Assembly: GCF_016412875.1 (NCBI RefSeq)
Contig: NZ_JAEKPD010000013.1
Location: 62,001-126,000 of the forward strand
Reading direction: 5' to 3'
DNA: 64,000 bases
From: Palleronia pontilimi
GTDB taxonomy: Bacteria > Pseudomonadota > Alphaproteobacteria > Rhodobacterales > Rhodobacteraceae
Numbering within the stretch: position 1 is the first letter of the stretch; every line of letters begins with the position of its first letter. A program made the translations under genes and the position numbers. Shown here piece after piece: positions 28,468-39,118 of the stretch. The notes beneath the pieces were generated by a model that was given only the letters and a program-made list of their open reading frames with translations, was not told where the DNA came from and searched no databases.

Positions 28468-31467
28468 TCAGGCGATGGGTTCGGGTGTTTCGATCCGGTC
28501 CGGGCCCTGCGCGGGATGCGCCGCGCGGTAGGCGGCGAGCGCGCGCTGCGCCCGGGCCCGGCGCTCGGCGAAGACGGCCTGCGCTTGCGGATCGGTGCGG
28601 GCGCGACGGCGGCGGCGGCCCGGACGGGCGGGATCGGGTTCGAGCAGCCGGCCGGGGATTTCGTAGATGTAGACGAAGTCGTCGGCCGCCTGGTTCACCG
28701 TGCGGCTGGCGTCGCGCAGGTTGCGCAGCAGCGTGCGGAACCCGGCCGTGTTGCCCAGTTCGCTGACCAGCACGTCGATCTGCACGTCCATGAAATAAAG
28801 AACGTAGGCCCCCAGCGTGACCCCCCGGTAGCGATGCGCGAAGGGCAGCCGCCTGCGCCGCGCGGTGGTCCATTGGGCAAGGCCGACCCCGGGCAGACGC
28901 GGCCCGCGGCCCAACCGCCGCGAGCGGTCGCGCACTTCCTGGGCGCTGAAGCGCCGCCGGGGACCGCGCAGCGCCAGCGCCAGGCGCGGGGTCGCGCGCG
29001 CGGCGCTTTCCAGGCGTTCGGGCAGGATCCCGGACTCGGACTCGAGATTGCCGACGATCCCGGCGGCGGCGTTGACCGGGAAGCGGTAGTGGTCGATCAG
29101 CCGCTCCATCACGTGGACGCGGCGCTGGTCGAGCGGCACCTGAACCCAGTCCACGATCGGGCCCAGGCGGCGCAGCTGGCGCCGGGTGATCGCCGCCGCC
29201 GCCGAGGCGGGCGCGGATTGCGGGAAACCGCAGGCCGCCGACGGCCCGGCCACCCCGCCGCTGAAGGCGGTCTCGCGCTCGCAGGCGATCAGGTGCGCGA
29301 TGTTCAGCCGGTTGCGCGCGTCGTCCGGTCCGATCATCGGCGATGTCGGCGCGGGCGTGCTGCGATTGGCGGTCAGCTGCGCCTCGACGAAGCGCCCGAC
29401 CGTCTGCCAGTCGCCGTCGCCCAGCGGCATGGCGGCCACGAGCTGGCGCGCCAGCGGGTCGAGCACGGAGTCGCTGACGCGCGTCTGCCGCGGGATGGGG
29501 TGGGTTATGGTGGGTGTCCCCTGGATCCGATTGCGCCGGTTCAGAAGGGCCTGCGCGCAGGCGCGGGCGGCCGCGACGGGCTGGTCGGGCAGTGCCACGG
29601 CGTTCAGCGCGCTTTGGTTGGGGGCCAGGGCACCACCGCCGTCGACCGGCACCTGCCCGACGCTTACCCAGCTTTCCACCACGCGCCATTCGCTGGCGCT
29701 GATGCGGGACGCGAGCTGTTCCGCGGGACCGCCTGCTTCGCGCGCGGGACGGGCGGCACCGCGCCGGGCGGCGCGCACCGCGGCCGCGGCATCCAGGCGC
29801 CCCCAGGCGCTGCGCAGGCCGACCTCGTCGATATTGGCCGCCATGGGGCGGGCCGTGCGGCGCAGGATGTGTCGGATCTGCGCCTGGCTGAGCGTCGGCG
29901 CGGCCTGCAGCATCAGCGCGACGGTCCCCGTCACGTGCGGCGCGGCCATCGAGGTCCCGTTCATGCGCGTCACCTCGCGGCCCGTGGCCCGCGCCGAGGT
30001 GGCGGAGCGCGCCGACACAATCGCCTCGCCAGGTGCGGCGATCAGCGGCACCGAGCGGCCGTCCCGCGCGGGCCCCGCGGACGAGAAGCGCGTGAAGGCG
30101 TAGGGCGGATCTGCACGATGGGCCGCCACCTGGATCGGCCTGCGTCCGTGGGCGATGGTGCCGCCCGTGGTGCTGTCGCTACGCGGCCCGCGGGTGAAGC
30201 GGGTCTGGTTGCGGCTGCGTCCGTGCCGCTCGAGCCAGGCGTGCCACGTGCCGGTGACGATCCGGCGGGGCGCCAGCCCGGCCTGCCAGACGCCGTCGCT
30301 GCCAGACCCTTCGTAGAGAAAGACGTCGATATGGGTGTCGCCGTTGCCCGGATCGTCCAGCCGGTGATAGGCGCGGCCAAGCACGACGCCGTCCTTTTCC
30401 AGCACGACCCGCGCGCCGGGCGGCACGTCCCAGCGCGTGCCATCGGGGGCGGTGATCTCGAAATCGGTGGTGTCTTCGCCGTTCAGCCAGACTTCCAGTT
30501 CCTTGGTGCCCGTCGCCGCCGGTTGCACCCGCCAGGCGAAGCGGGTGGTCTGTCCGGGGCGCAGGGTGCCCGTGCAGTGGATGTTGCCGCCGTAGTAATT
30601 GCCCGCGCTCTGGACGATGGACACGCCGCGGCGGGTGTCCAGCACGTGGTCCATGGCCTGCTCGATCAGCGTGCTGCCGTCGTGCGGGCCACCGTGGCGA
30701 CCCATCGAGATGTTGACGGCGGCGGGCCGGTCGCCCGCGCTTTGCAGGATGAAGTCCAGCGCTTCGAGCACACCCACGCTGTCGCCGAAATTCAGCAGCC
30801 CCGACGTGTCGCCGCTGTCCACGTGGACGAACACGATATCCGCGTCCGGTGCCATGCCGACAGGACCGTCGCTGTCCAGGCCGCCCGCGGCGATGCCGAG
30901 CACGTGGGTGCCGTGGCTGGGATGCCTGCGGCCATCCGCGCCGCGCGACGACGGCATGTAGCCCAGCGCGCGATAGGGGTTCGCCTGGCGCAATGCCCGG
31001 TCCAGGTGGCGCGTCTTCCAGACCCGGCCCTGGTCGAACGGATCGGGGGACAGCCCGGTGCGGGCGCGCGCGCCCTGATGCCAGAGCGCTTCGATCCGGC
31101 TGGCCCCGTCGGGCTTGCGGAACGCGCGGTGGGCGAAATCGCAGCCGTAGTCGATGACGCCAAGCACGACGCCCGCGCCGGTCTCGCGGACCTGTGGACG
31201 GCGCACCTGGCCGCTCCGGGTGGGCGGGGTCGTGCCGGGACGCGACGCGGGTTCGAGCCCGCGCGCGGCTTTCAGCGAGCGCACCGAGGCATGGCTTCGC
31301 GCCGCGAGGATATCGCTGCGGCGCAGACGGCAGGTCAGGATGTCGCCGAAGCGGCTGACCGGGCGCAATGTGGCGGGCGGGCTCATGCCGGGATAGAGGC
31401 GCACGAGGGCGCGGATATCCTCGTCCGCGGCGCCACGCTCGATCTCTTCCCAAAGTTGCGGGTCCAT
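28468..31467 (-). CDS. subtilase (S8) fused to a phage-tail-lysozyme-like domain
   Basis: Protein of 999 residues. Residues 95-560 are a subtilisin-like protease with D106 (VIDYG), H185 (HGTHV), oxyanion Asn 290 (SAGN) and S506 (NGTSMAAPH), so the triad is complete. An insertion at about 295-415 looks like a beta-sandwich. The C-terminal part (about 770-930) has a segment with AAAGIVGNLESESG and GVGLAQWT, the pattern of the phage-tail-type lysozyme domain. No signal peptide; the N-terminal ~90 residues may be a prodomain. A protease joined to a wall-cutting domain could open or pass peptidoglycan. It is the largest gene of an operon of unknown small proteins plus a patatin. Confidence 0.85.
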   Translation of the reverse strand: MDPQLWEEIERGAADEDIRALVRLYPGMSPPATLRPVSRFGDILTCRLRRSDILAARSHASVRSLKAARGLEPASRPGTTPPTRSGQVRRPQVRETGAGVVLGVIDYGCDFAHRAFRKPDGASRIEALWHQGARARTGLSPDPFDQGRVWKTRHLDRALRQANPYRALGYMPSSRGADGRRHPSHGTHVLGIAAGGLDSDGPVGMAPDADIVFVHVDSGDTSGLLNFGDSVGVLEALDFILQSAGDRPAAVNISMGRHGGPHDGSTLIEQAMDHVLDTRRGVSIVQSAGNYYGGNIHCTGTLRPGQTTRFAWRVQPAATGTKELEVWLNGEDTTDFEITAPDGTRWDVPPGARVVLEKDGVVLGRAYHRLDDPGNGDTHIDVFLYEGSGSDGVWQAGLAPRRIVTGTWHAWLERHGRSRNQTRFTRGPRSDSTTGGTIAHGRRPIQVAAHRADPPYAFTRFSSAGPARDGRSVPLIAAPGEAIVSARSATSARATGREVTRMNGTSMAAPHVTGTVALMLQAAPTLSQAQIRHILRRTARPMAANIDEVGLRSAWGRLDAAAAVRAARRGAARPAREAGGPAEQLASRISASEWRVVESWVSVGQVPVDGGGALAPNQSALNAVALPDQPVAAARACAQALLNRRNRIQGTPTITHPIPRQTRVSDSVLDPLARQLVAAMPLGDGDWQTVGRFVEAQLTANRSTPAPTSPMIGPDDARNRLNIAHLIACERETAFSGGVAGPSAACGFPQSAPASAAAAITRRQLRRLGPIVDWVQVPLDQRRVHVMERLIDHYRFPVNAAAGIVGNLESESGILPERLESAARATPRLALALRGPRRRFSAQEVRDRSRRLGRGPRLPGVGLAQWTTARRRRLPFAHRYRGVTLGAYVLYFMDVQIDVLVSELGNTAGFRTLLRNLRDASRTVNQAADDFVYIYEIPGRLLEPDPARPGRRRRRARTDPQAQAVFAERRARAQRALAAYRAAHPAQGPDRIETPEPIA

Positions 31468-31537
31468 CTGCGGCTCCCTTTCACGATGCCTGGGGGAATG
31501 GGGGCGCGGGACCGCAGGGAACGGACCCGCGCCGGTG

Positions 31538-31936
31538 TCACTTCTTCGTCCGGGCGCTGTCCGACGCGGATTTCTGGTCCTGCTCGAGCGACGCCATGCG
31601 CTGGTTCAGCGTCTCTTGCGTGGCCGCCACGTCCTGCAGGCCCTGGTCCAGCCGATCCATCCGCTCGATCACGTCGGACATCTGCGCATCGGGCTGGGAC
31701 CCGGTCGGCGCTTGTGTCACGACCACGTCGCCCGGCCCGTTATCCGCCGGGCGCGGTGGCGGCGACATCGCTTTCAGCCGGGGCGCCAGCGCCAGGGGCA
31801 GGACGATCGCGGCGGTGGAATTGTCGCGCGCCACCGCGGCGTTCAGGATGCCCAGCCGCATGGCGGCGGCCTGGTTGAGCTGTTGCGTCCGGCCGACGAT
31901 GAGGCCGGTGGCAAAGGCGTTCATGTTGAAACTCAT
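31538..31936 (-). CDS. unknown 132-residue protein with C-terminal coiled coil
   Basis: Not recognised. The first half is alanine/leucine-rich (GRTQQLNQAAAMRLGILNAA, STAAIVLPLALAPRLKAM), then a proline-rich linker, then a charged helix (VIERMDRLDQGLQDVAATQ) with heptad spacing typical of a coiled coil, ending in a basic tail. It lies nine bases after the acidic 221-residue protein gene and 70 bases before the subtilase. Probably a small structural or adaptor protein of the operon. Confidence 0.65.
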   Translation of the reverse strand: MSFNMNAFATGLIVGRTQQLNQAAAMRLGILNAAVARDNSTAAIVLPLALAPRLKAMSPPPRPADNGPGDVVVTQAPTGSQPDAQMSDVIERMDRLDQGLQDVAATQETLNQRMASLEQDQKSASDSARTKK

Positions 31937-31945
31937 GGCACCCCC

Positions 31946-32611
31946 CTATTGCTTGAGGAGCAGCATCAGCATCAGCGGGTTGTCGAACCCCGTGCCGCCG
32001 CCCGATGATCCCATCATCAGCGGAAGCAGCGCCGTCAGCTCGTCGCCCTTCCGATCCAACGAGACCTGTTGCAGGTTGCCGGTCCCATCGAGCTTGACGT
32101 CGGTGACGTCGTACTGGGCCGATCCCGAATCCAGCAGCGACATCAGAAGGCTCAACTGCCGCTGATCCGCCATTTCCTTGCGGATCGCGGCGATTTCCTT
32201 CGACTGCTTGCGATTCAGCCGATCGACATTGCCGAGACGCGAACGGTTGGACGAGATCCGCCGGGCGTTGATCTTGATTGCGGCGCCGTTGCGGCGGATG
32301 TCGCGGCCGACCCGGGCCAGGCTCTTGCGCAGCTCGGTCCGCTTGACGTAGCCGCGCAGCTGGCGCTGCAGATAGCCCGTGCCACTGCCCGTCTTCGGCT
32401 TGCCGCGCCGGCGGCGGCGACGGCGGCGGCCGCGCCGCTCGGCGTCGTCATCGTCGTCTTCGTCGAACTCGAGGACGCCTTCGTCGAAGTCGAACTCGGC
32501 CGCCTCGTCTTCGTCGAGATCTTCGTCGAATTCGTCGTCATACATGTCGTCGTCATCGTGGAATTCGTCGAATTCCAGCTCGTAGTCGTTTTCGATCAGC
32601 TCGGGTTCCAT
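31946..32611 (-). CDS. unknown 221-residue protein: acidic block, arginine block, coiled coil
   Basis: Not recognised. Residues 1-58 are almost all Asp, Glu, Phe and Tyr, broken by short runs such as DEFDEDLDEDEA. They are followed at once by an arginine run (RRGRRRRRRRRGKPK, about 59-74). A helical region with coiled-coil character follows (KSLARVGRDIRRN, NRKQSKEIAAIRKEMADQ), then a C-terminal glycine/leucine tail (GSSGGGTGFDNPLMLMLLL). The charge switch is extreme and its codon use is normal, so it is a genuine gene. It may bind nucleic acid, polyanions or a partner with the opposite charge; none of this is shown by sequence. Confidence 0.7.
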   Translation of the reverse strand: MEPELIENDYELEFDEFHDDDDMYDDEFDEDLDEDEAAEFDFDEGVLEFDEDDDDDAERRGRRRRRRRRGKPKTGSGTGYLQRQLRGYVKRTELRKSLARVGRDIRRNGAAIKINARRISSNRSRLGNVDRLNRKQSKEIAAIRKEMADQRQLSLLMSLLDSGSAQYDVTDVKLDGTGNLQQVSLDRKGDELTALLPLMMGSSGGGTGFDNPLMLMLLLKQ

Positions 32612-32626
32612 CGTGACTTTCTCCTT

Positions 32627-33142
32627 TCAGTCAACTTGGCTGCGGGTGGCCGCGACGGACATGCGTCCGATGGCCGAGGGCGCCTGCGCATCCGTGGGCC
32701 GGCGGCGCGGGCGTTTCAGCCGGTCCAGGACCGGCAGAACGAAATAGTCGAAGGCTTCGCGGTGCGGCGGGCGACTGCCGGGCAGACCGTCTCCGTCGCA
32801 ATCGGGGCACGCGGGATCGCCGCCAAGGCAGCGGGGGCACGCGCCAAGGCCCTGGGCCACGTGGGCCAGCACGGTCTCGAGCCAGCCGATCCTGAGATCG
32901 GCCCGTTCCAGCAGGTCTGCCGCATGTGACGGGATCTGCGTTTCGCTGTCCGCACCGGGATCCGACGGTGCGCCTGGCGCGTCGGGCGGCGGGGTGTCGC
33001 CGGACATCATCGCCTGCAGCAGGCTGACTTGCTCGGCCGAGATCCGGCCGCGGGCCTTCAGCACCTCCAGGATCGCCGCGGGGCCTGACGGCAGGCTGGC
33101 GGCGAGATCGGGCAGCGACGCGGCATCTGTGGAATGGGTCAT
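32627..33142 (-). CDS. unknown 171-residue protein with DnaJ-like CxxC pairs
   Basis: Not recognised. Near residues 110-130 it has CPRCLGGDPACPDCDGDG, two CxxC pairs with glycines spaced as in the DnaJ zinc-finger repeat, so zinc binding is likely. The front half is proline and acidic-rich (PPPDAPGAPSDPGADSE). I take ATG at 33142, which has GAGGA eight bases upstream; another ATG at 33160 would overlap the preceding stop by eight bases. Second-last small gene before the acidic protein. Confidence 0.65.
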   Translation of the reverse strand: MTHSTDAASLPDLAASLPSGPAAILEVLKARGRISAEQVSLLQAMMSGDTPPPDAPGAPSDPGADSETQIPSHAADLLERADLRIGWLETVLAHVAQGLGACPRCLGGDPACPDCDGDGLPGSRPPHREAFDYFVLPVLDRLKRPRRRPTDAQAPSAIGRMSVAATRSQVD

Positions 33143-33152
33143 CGCGGTGTCC

Positions 33153-33995
33153 TCAGCCATGGGGGAAAGTGGGGCCGTAATCTTCGTTCCAGGTGTCGAA
33201 GACCGAGGCCGGGTCGGGCGCCTGGTAGACCAGCGCATCGAGCGCGGCGGTGAAGGGATGGGTGGCGGGGTCGGTTTCGGCCAGCGCCTGCCAGATGGCC
33301 GCGCCGTCGGGGAAGGCCGCCGCTTCGCCGTAGCCGGTGCCCGCGCCCGCCGCGCAGGCATAGGGCAGGACTTCCAGCACCGCTTCGGGCCGAACCGGGG
33401 TCTGCATCCGTCCCACCGGGACGCTTTGTCGACCCAGCGCGCCTGCCCCCAGCGCCATCAGCGCCTGGATGATTTCGGGCCGCGACAAGAGCTGCAACAG
33501 CTGCAGCGTCGCGGCCTGCGCCTGGGGCGCGCGGTGTTGCGGCATCATGGGGGATGGCGCGGCAGGGCGCGGCTGGGCCGGGCTGGGCTGCGCTGGGATG
33601 GGCGCGGGACTTGGGCCTTGGCGGCGGGCCTGTTGGGATTGCCGATAGCTCATCGCACCGCCGCCCAGCGCGCCCAGCGCGGCGCCCGCCAGCATCCCGT
33701 AGGGACCAAGCGCCGCACCCATCGTGGCACCCTGCATCGCGCCGCTCAGCGCACCCGGGGCCGCCTGCCCCGCGACCCGGCCGACGCTGCGCAGCCCTTG
33801 CGACAGGCCGCGGCCGATATTTCGCAGGTCCAGCTCGAGCGCATCCAGATCGACGCCGGGCACCACGTGGTATGCCGCCTCGGCAAGTTCGCTGTCGGAC
33901 AGGCCGACCAGGTCTTCGCGCAGGACGCTGCGCAGGGCCGGGTAACGGCTTGCCGCCGGAAAGGGATCCTGGTGGGCGAATTCGCTATGGGTCAC
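33153..33995 (-). CDS. unknown 280-residue protein with glycine-zipper segment
   Basis: Not recognised. Residues 1-60 are polar and acidic (SDSELAEAAYHVVPGVDLDAL). Residues 70-115 form a long alanine/glycine stretch (SGAMQGATMGAALGPYGMLA) with small-residue spacing of a glycine zipper, which can insert in membranes or pack helices. A Gln/Pro-rich linker and a C-terminal domain with one CACAAG-like cysteine pair follow. Proteins with a short acidic head and a glycine zipper occur in several gene clusters with secreted proteases, but I know no function. Overlaps the 74-residue gene stop by 11 bases. Confidence 0.65.
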   Translation of the reverse strand: MTHSEFAHQDPFPAASRYPALRSVLREDLVGLSDSELAEAAYHVVPGVDLDALELDLRNIGRGLSQGLRSVGRVAGQAAPGALSGAMQGATMGAALGPYGMLAGAALGALGGGAMSYRQSQQARRQGPSPAPIPAQPSPAQPRPAAPSPMMPQHRAPQAQAATLQLLQLLSRPEIIQALMALGAGALGRQSVPVGRMQTPVRPEAVLEVLPYACAAGAGTGYGEAAAFPDGAAIWQALAETDPATHPFTAALDALVYQAPDPASVFDTWNEDYGPTFPHG

Positions 33996-34209
33996 GGCGT
34001 GGCTCCTTTCGGGTTCGGGCCTCTTGCAAAGCGGCGCTGCTTTCCACGATCAGCCGCCGAAGCTCGGCGAAATCGCGAAACGTCTGCGAGACATTGGTTT
34101 CCAGGCAGCGCAGGTGCCCGCCGGGACCGTCGGACATCCGGATTGCGAGCTGGCGAAGCGGGATGCGGATCACGAAGGTCGCGCGGCCCTCGCCGGTCTC
34201 GGTCGTCAC
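33985..34209 (-). CDS. unknown 74-residue protein, first gene of the SARP-divergent operon
   Basis: Not recognised. Small, mixed-charge protein (GRATFVIRIPLRQLAIRMSD, TFRDFAELRRLIVESSAAL) with a probable C-terminal helix and basic end. It begins 221 bases from the divergent SARP-type gene and overlaps the next gene by 11 bases, so it opens the operon that ends with the patatin. Confidence 0.55.
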   Translation of the reverse strand: MTTETGEGRATFVIRIPLRQLAIRMSDGPGGHLRCLETNVSQTFRDFAELRRLIVESSAALQEARTRKEPRRDP

Positions 34210-34430
34210 GATTCGTCCCCTGTTCCGACTCGTTTCCCCGACGCTGGCAGAGCCCGGTCACGGCAGGCTCAACCCGGCTCACCGGAGTTTCACGGGGTGC
34301 GGGGGACAGGAAAAATCTGCGCGGCGCCCCGCTCACCGAGGGGGCCGCGGGAAAAACGCTTTGGCCGCCACAACTGCAGCGGTATCGTTGCGGCATTCGC
34401 TTATTTCTTCAGAAATCGCGGAATTTTTCG

Positions 34431-35294
34431 ATGCCTGACCTGACAATTCGCCATTTCGGCGGTCTTTCTCTTGCGTCCCGAAAGACGCCCGTTCAACTTC
34501 CGGGCGATTTCCCGGCGCCGCTTCTTGGCTTTCTCACGCTGCATCTGGGCAAGCCCGTCGCGCGGTCGATGATCGCGGGGACGCTCTGGCCGGATCTGTC
34601 CGAGCACCGCGCCCGCCGCGCGCTGAGCACCGCGCTGTGGCGACTGACCAGCGTCGAGGCGCTGGCGCCCCACATCCTGCGGTCGCGCAAATCGGTGCGG
34701 CTGGGCCGGGGCGCGTCGGTCTGGTCGGACCTGTCGGCCATGACCCGTCACCTGGCCAGGTCGCTCGGCTGTGCTTCGCGCGCCCCGCGCCAGGCCGCGG
34801 CCCGGCTGGAACGCGCCATCGCGCTGGCCGAGGGCGGCCCGGCCTTCGCCGAGCTTCCCGGCGACTGGGCCGCGGAGGCGCGGTTCACGCTGGAAAATGC
34901 CCAATGCGACGCGCTGTTCCTGGGCGCCCGGATCGCGTCCGAGCTGGGATGCGGCGAGAGGCTCAATCGCTACGCGGCGCGGCTGCTGCGGCTCGAGCCG
35001 TACCGCGAGGACATTCGCCGCTTGCAGATCGAACATGCGCTGGCCGACGGGCATCGCCTGTTCGCCCGGCATCTTTACGAGCAATACGTGGCAATCATGG
35101 AGCGTGAATTCGGCGAACGGCCCGGATTTGCCTTCGCCGATCTTGCGCCCGACCAGCCCGAACGCGGCGCGCGCCCCGATGCGTTCGGCCCGGCGCTGAG
35201 CGCGATCCGCGCGCGGCTGGGACGTGTCGAGCGCGCGCTGGCCGAGCGCCCGAACGCCCGCGACGCGGGGGCCGGTCGCACCGCCTTGGCCTGA
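34431..35294 (+). CDS. SARP/BTAD-type transcriptional activator
   Basis: Protein of 287 residues. The N-terminal half (LTIRHFGGLSLAS through DLSAM, about 1-100) matches the OmpR-like winged helix seen in SARP proteins, with LWPDLSEHRARRALSTALWRL as the recognition area. The second half (about 125-230, ARLERAIALAEGGPAFAELP and YEQYVAIMEREFG) is the bacterial transcriptional activation domain of TPR-like helices. SARPs bind direct repeats and are best known from actinobacterial antibiotic clusters. Divergent from the patatin/subtilase operon, it is the likely activator of that operon. No ATPase or sensor domain is attached. Confidence 0.82.
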   Translation: MPDLTIRHFGGLSLASRKTPVQLPGDFPAPLLGFLTLHLGKPVARSMIAGTLWPDLSEHRARRALSTALWRLTSVEALAPHILRSRKSVRLGRGASVWSDLSAMTRHLARSLGCASRAPRQAAARLERAIALAEGGPAFAELPGDWAAEARFTLENAQCDALFLGARIASELGCGERLNRYAARLLRLEPYREDIRRLQIEHALADGHRLFARHLYEQYVAIMEREFGERPGFAFADLAPDQPERGARPDAFGPALSAIRARLGRVERALAERPNARDAGAGRTALA

Positions 35295-35316
35295 GCTGAC
35301 GGAGGGCGGGCGCGCC

Positions 35317-36165
35317 TTAGCCCGGTCCGGCCGGGCGCGTTTTCGGGGCGGGCAGCACGTCGGTCACGCCGCCGCGCGTGAACAAGTCGGCCCGCGAGAT
35401 CCAGGCGACGATGGCTGTGACGGCCAGCAGGATCCAGGTGTCGAAGGGCTGCGCATCGGGCCAGAGCGGATTGATCAGCTGCCAGTGAAACAGCATGGGC
35501 CAGAGCAGCGATCCGCCCGAGCCGTTCAGGATCGGCGTCACCAGGATGGCCAGCACCACGTTGCCCACGAAGAACGGCACGAAATTCCAGTCCGCGAAGA
35601 CGGTGCCCGCCAGGAAGAAGGCGGGCAGGTGCCACAGGCCCCAGGTGGCGCCGACGGCCGCTCCGGCCCAGAACGGGGCGACGCGGCGCTGGAGCAAGGG
35701 CTGCAGCACACCGCGCCAGCCAAGCTCTTCGACGGGGCCGAGGGCCAGCATCGTGAAGAGCGTGGCGACGACCGCGCCCGCCCCGCCGGGGGGCAAGGGG
35801 GCCAGGACGGGGCCGCCTTTCATCAGCGCGCCCGCGACGAAGACGCCGGGCAGGACGACAAGGATGAAAAGCGGCCAGACCCACGGGATCCTCCAGATCA
35901 GCAGGCGCGACAGCAGCGCGCGCGGCGCCGACCTGCCGCCGTAGAGCGCGGTCACGGCAAGCCCGGCGATCGCGGGCGACCAGGTGGCCAGGAAGAAGAC
36001 CGGATGGGTGCCGCTGAGCGGCCCGAGCAGCGCCGCGGCACGCGCGGGCAGCAGGATGTAGAAGCCCATGAGCCCCCACGTGATCAGGAAGGTCAGGCCC
36101 AGGAAGGGCAGGATCGCGCGGGTCGGGATCGGCTTTCGCGCGGCGGGGGCAGCGACGACTGACAC
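35317..36165 (-). CDS. CPBP-family intramembrane metalloprotease
   Basis: Protein of 282 residues with seven or eight membrane spans. The glutamate motif is PVEELGWRG and the later histidine motif is LWHLP, the metal-binding signatures of CAAX-processing/bacteriocin-processing (CPBP, ABI) proteases. Such enzymes cleave within the membrane and often give self-protection or process lipid-linked peptides. The FNR-type box at 36233-36246 lies 68-81 bases before its start, so it may belong to the oxygen-regulated set. It is convergent with the SARP gene with 22 bases between stops. Confidence 0.85.
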   Translation of the reverse strand: MSVVAAPAARKPIPTRAILPFLGLTFLITWGLMGFYILLPARAAALLGPLSGTHPVFFLATWSPAIAGLAVTALYGGRSAPRALLSRLLIWRIPWVWPLFILVVLPGVFVAGALMKGGPVLAPLPPGGAGAVVATLFTMLALGPVEELGWRGVLQPLLQRRVAPFWAGAAVGATWGLWHLPAFFLAGTVFADWNFVPFFVGNVVLAILVTPILNGSGGSLLWPMLFHWQLINPLWPDAQPFDTWILLAVTAIVAWISRADLFTRGGVTDVLPAPKTRPAGPG

Positions 36166-36232
36166 GGCTGGACCTCATCTGCGGGGACGTGCGGACATGG
36201 GGCCAGGATGCGGCGCGCCGGTGCGGGGCGCG

Positions 36233-36246
36233 GTGATCCAGATCAA
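36233..36246. promoter_or_regulatory. FNR/FixK-type box GTGAT-CCAG-ATCAA
   Basis: One mismatch (G for T at the first position) from TTGAT-N4-ATCAA. It sits in the gap between the divergent CPBP protease and P-type ATPase genes, 68 bases from the CPBP start and 139 bases from the ATPase start. Confidence 0.55.
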
Positions 36247-36384
36247 GCCGCAGCCGCCCGCGCGTGGTCCCTTGAAACAATGGCGCGTCTTGATGAAACG
36301 TAAGGACGCGCGCGCCGGACGGGCGCAGATTGGTGTGACCATGCGGCCCCCCGATCCCGGGCGCGCGCAGGCAGGAGGGTCCGA

Positions 36385-39105
<2,721 letters not shown>

Positions 39106-39118
39106 GCGGTTGGCCCGG

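Noticed and set aside
28457-29689. Long N-terminal extension of the patatin frame
   Set aside because: The extra 410 residues are in another frame of the subtilase gene, very rich in Arg, Pro and Ala. The patatin starts at 28456.
28516-31878. Plus-strand frame of 1120 codons opposite the subtilase
   Set aside because: Shadow of the subtilase; composition is Arg/Gly/Ala-rich with no motif, while the minus strand has the full S8 triad.
27200-35294. Prophage or contractile injection system
   Set aside because: The lysozyme-like domain is the only phage-like element. No sheath, tube, baseplate, capsid, portal, terminase or integrase is seen.
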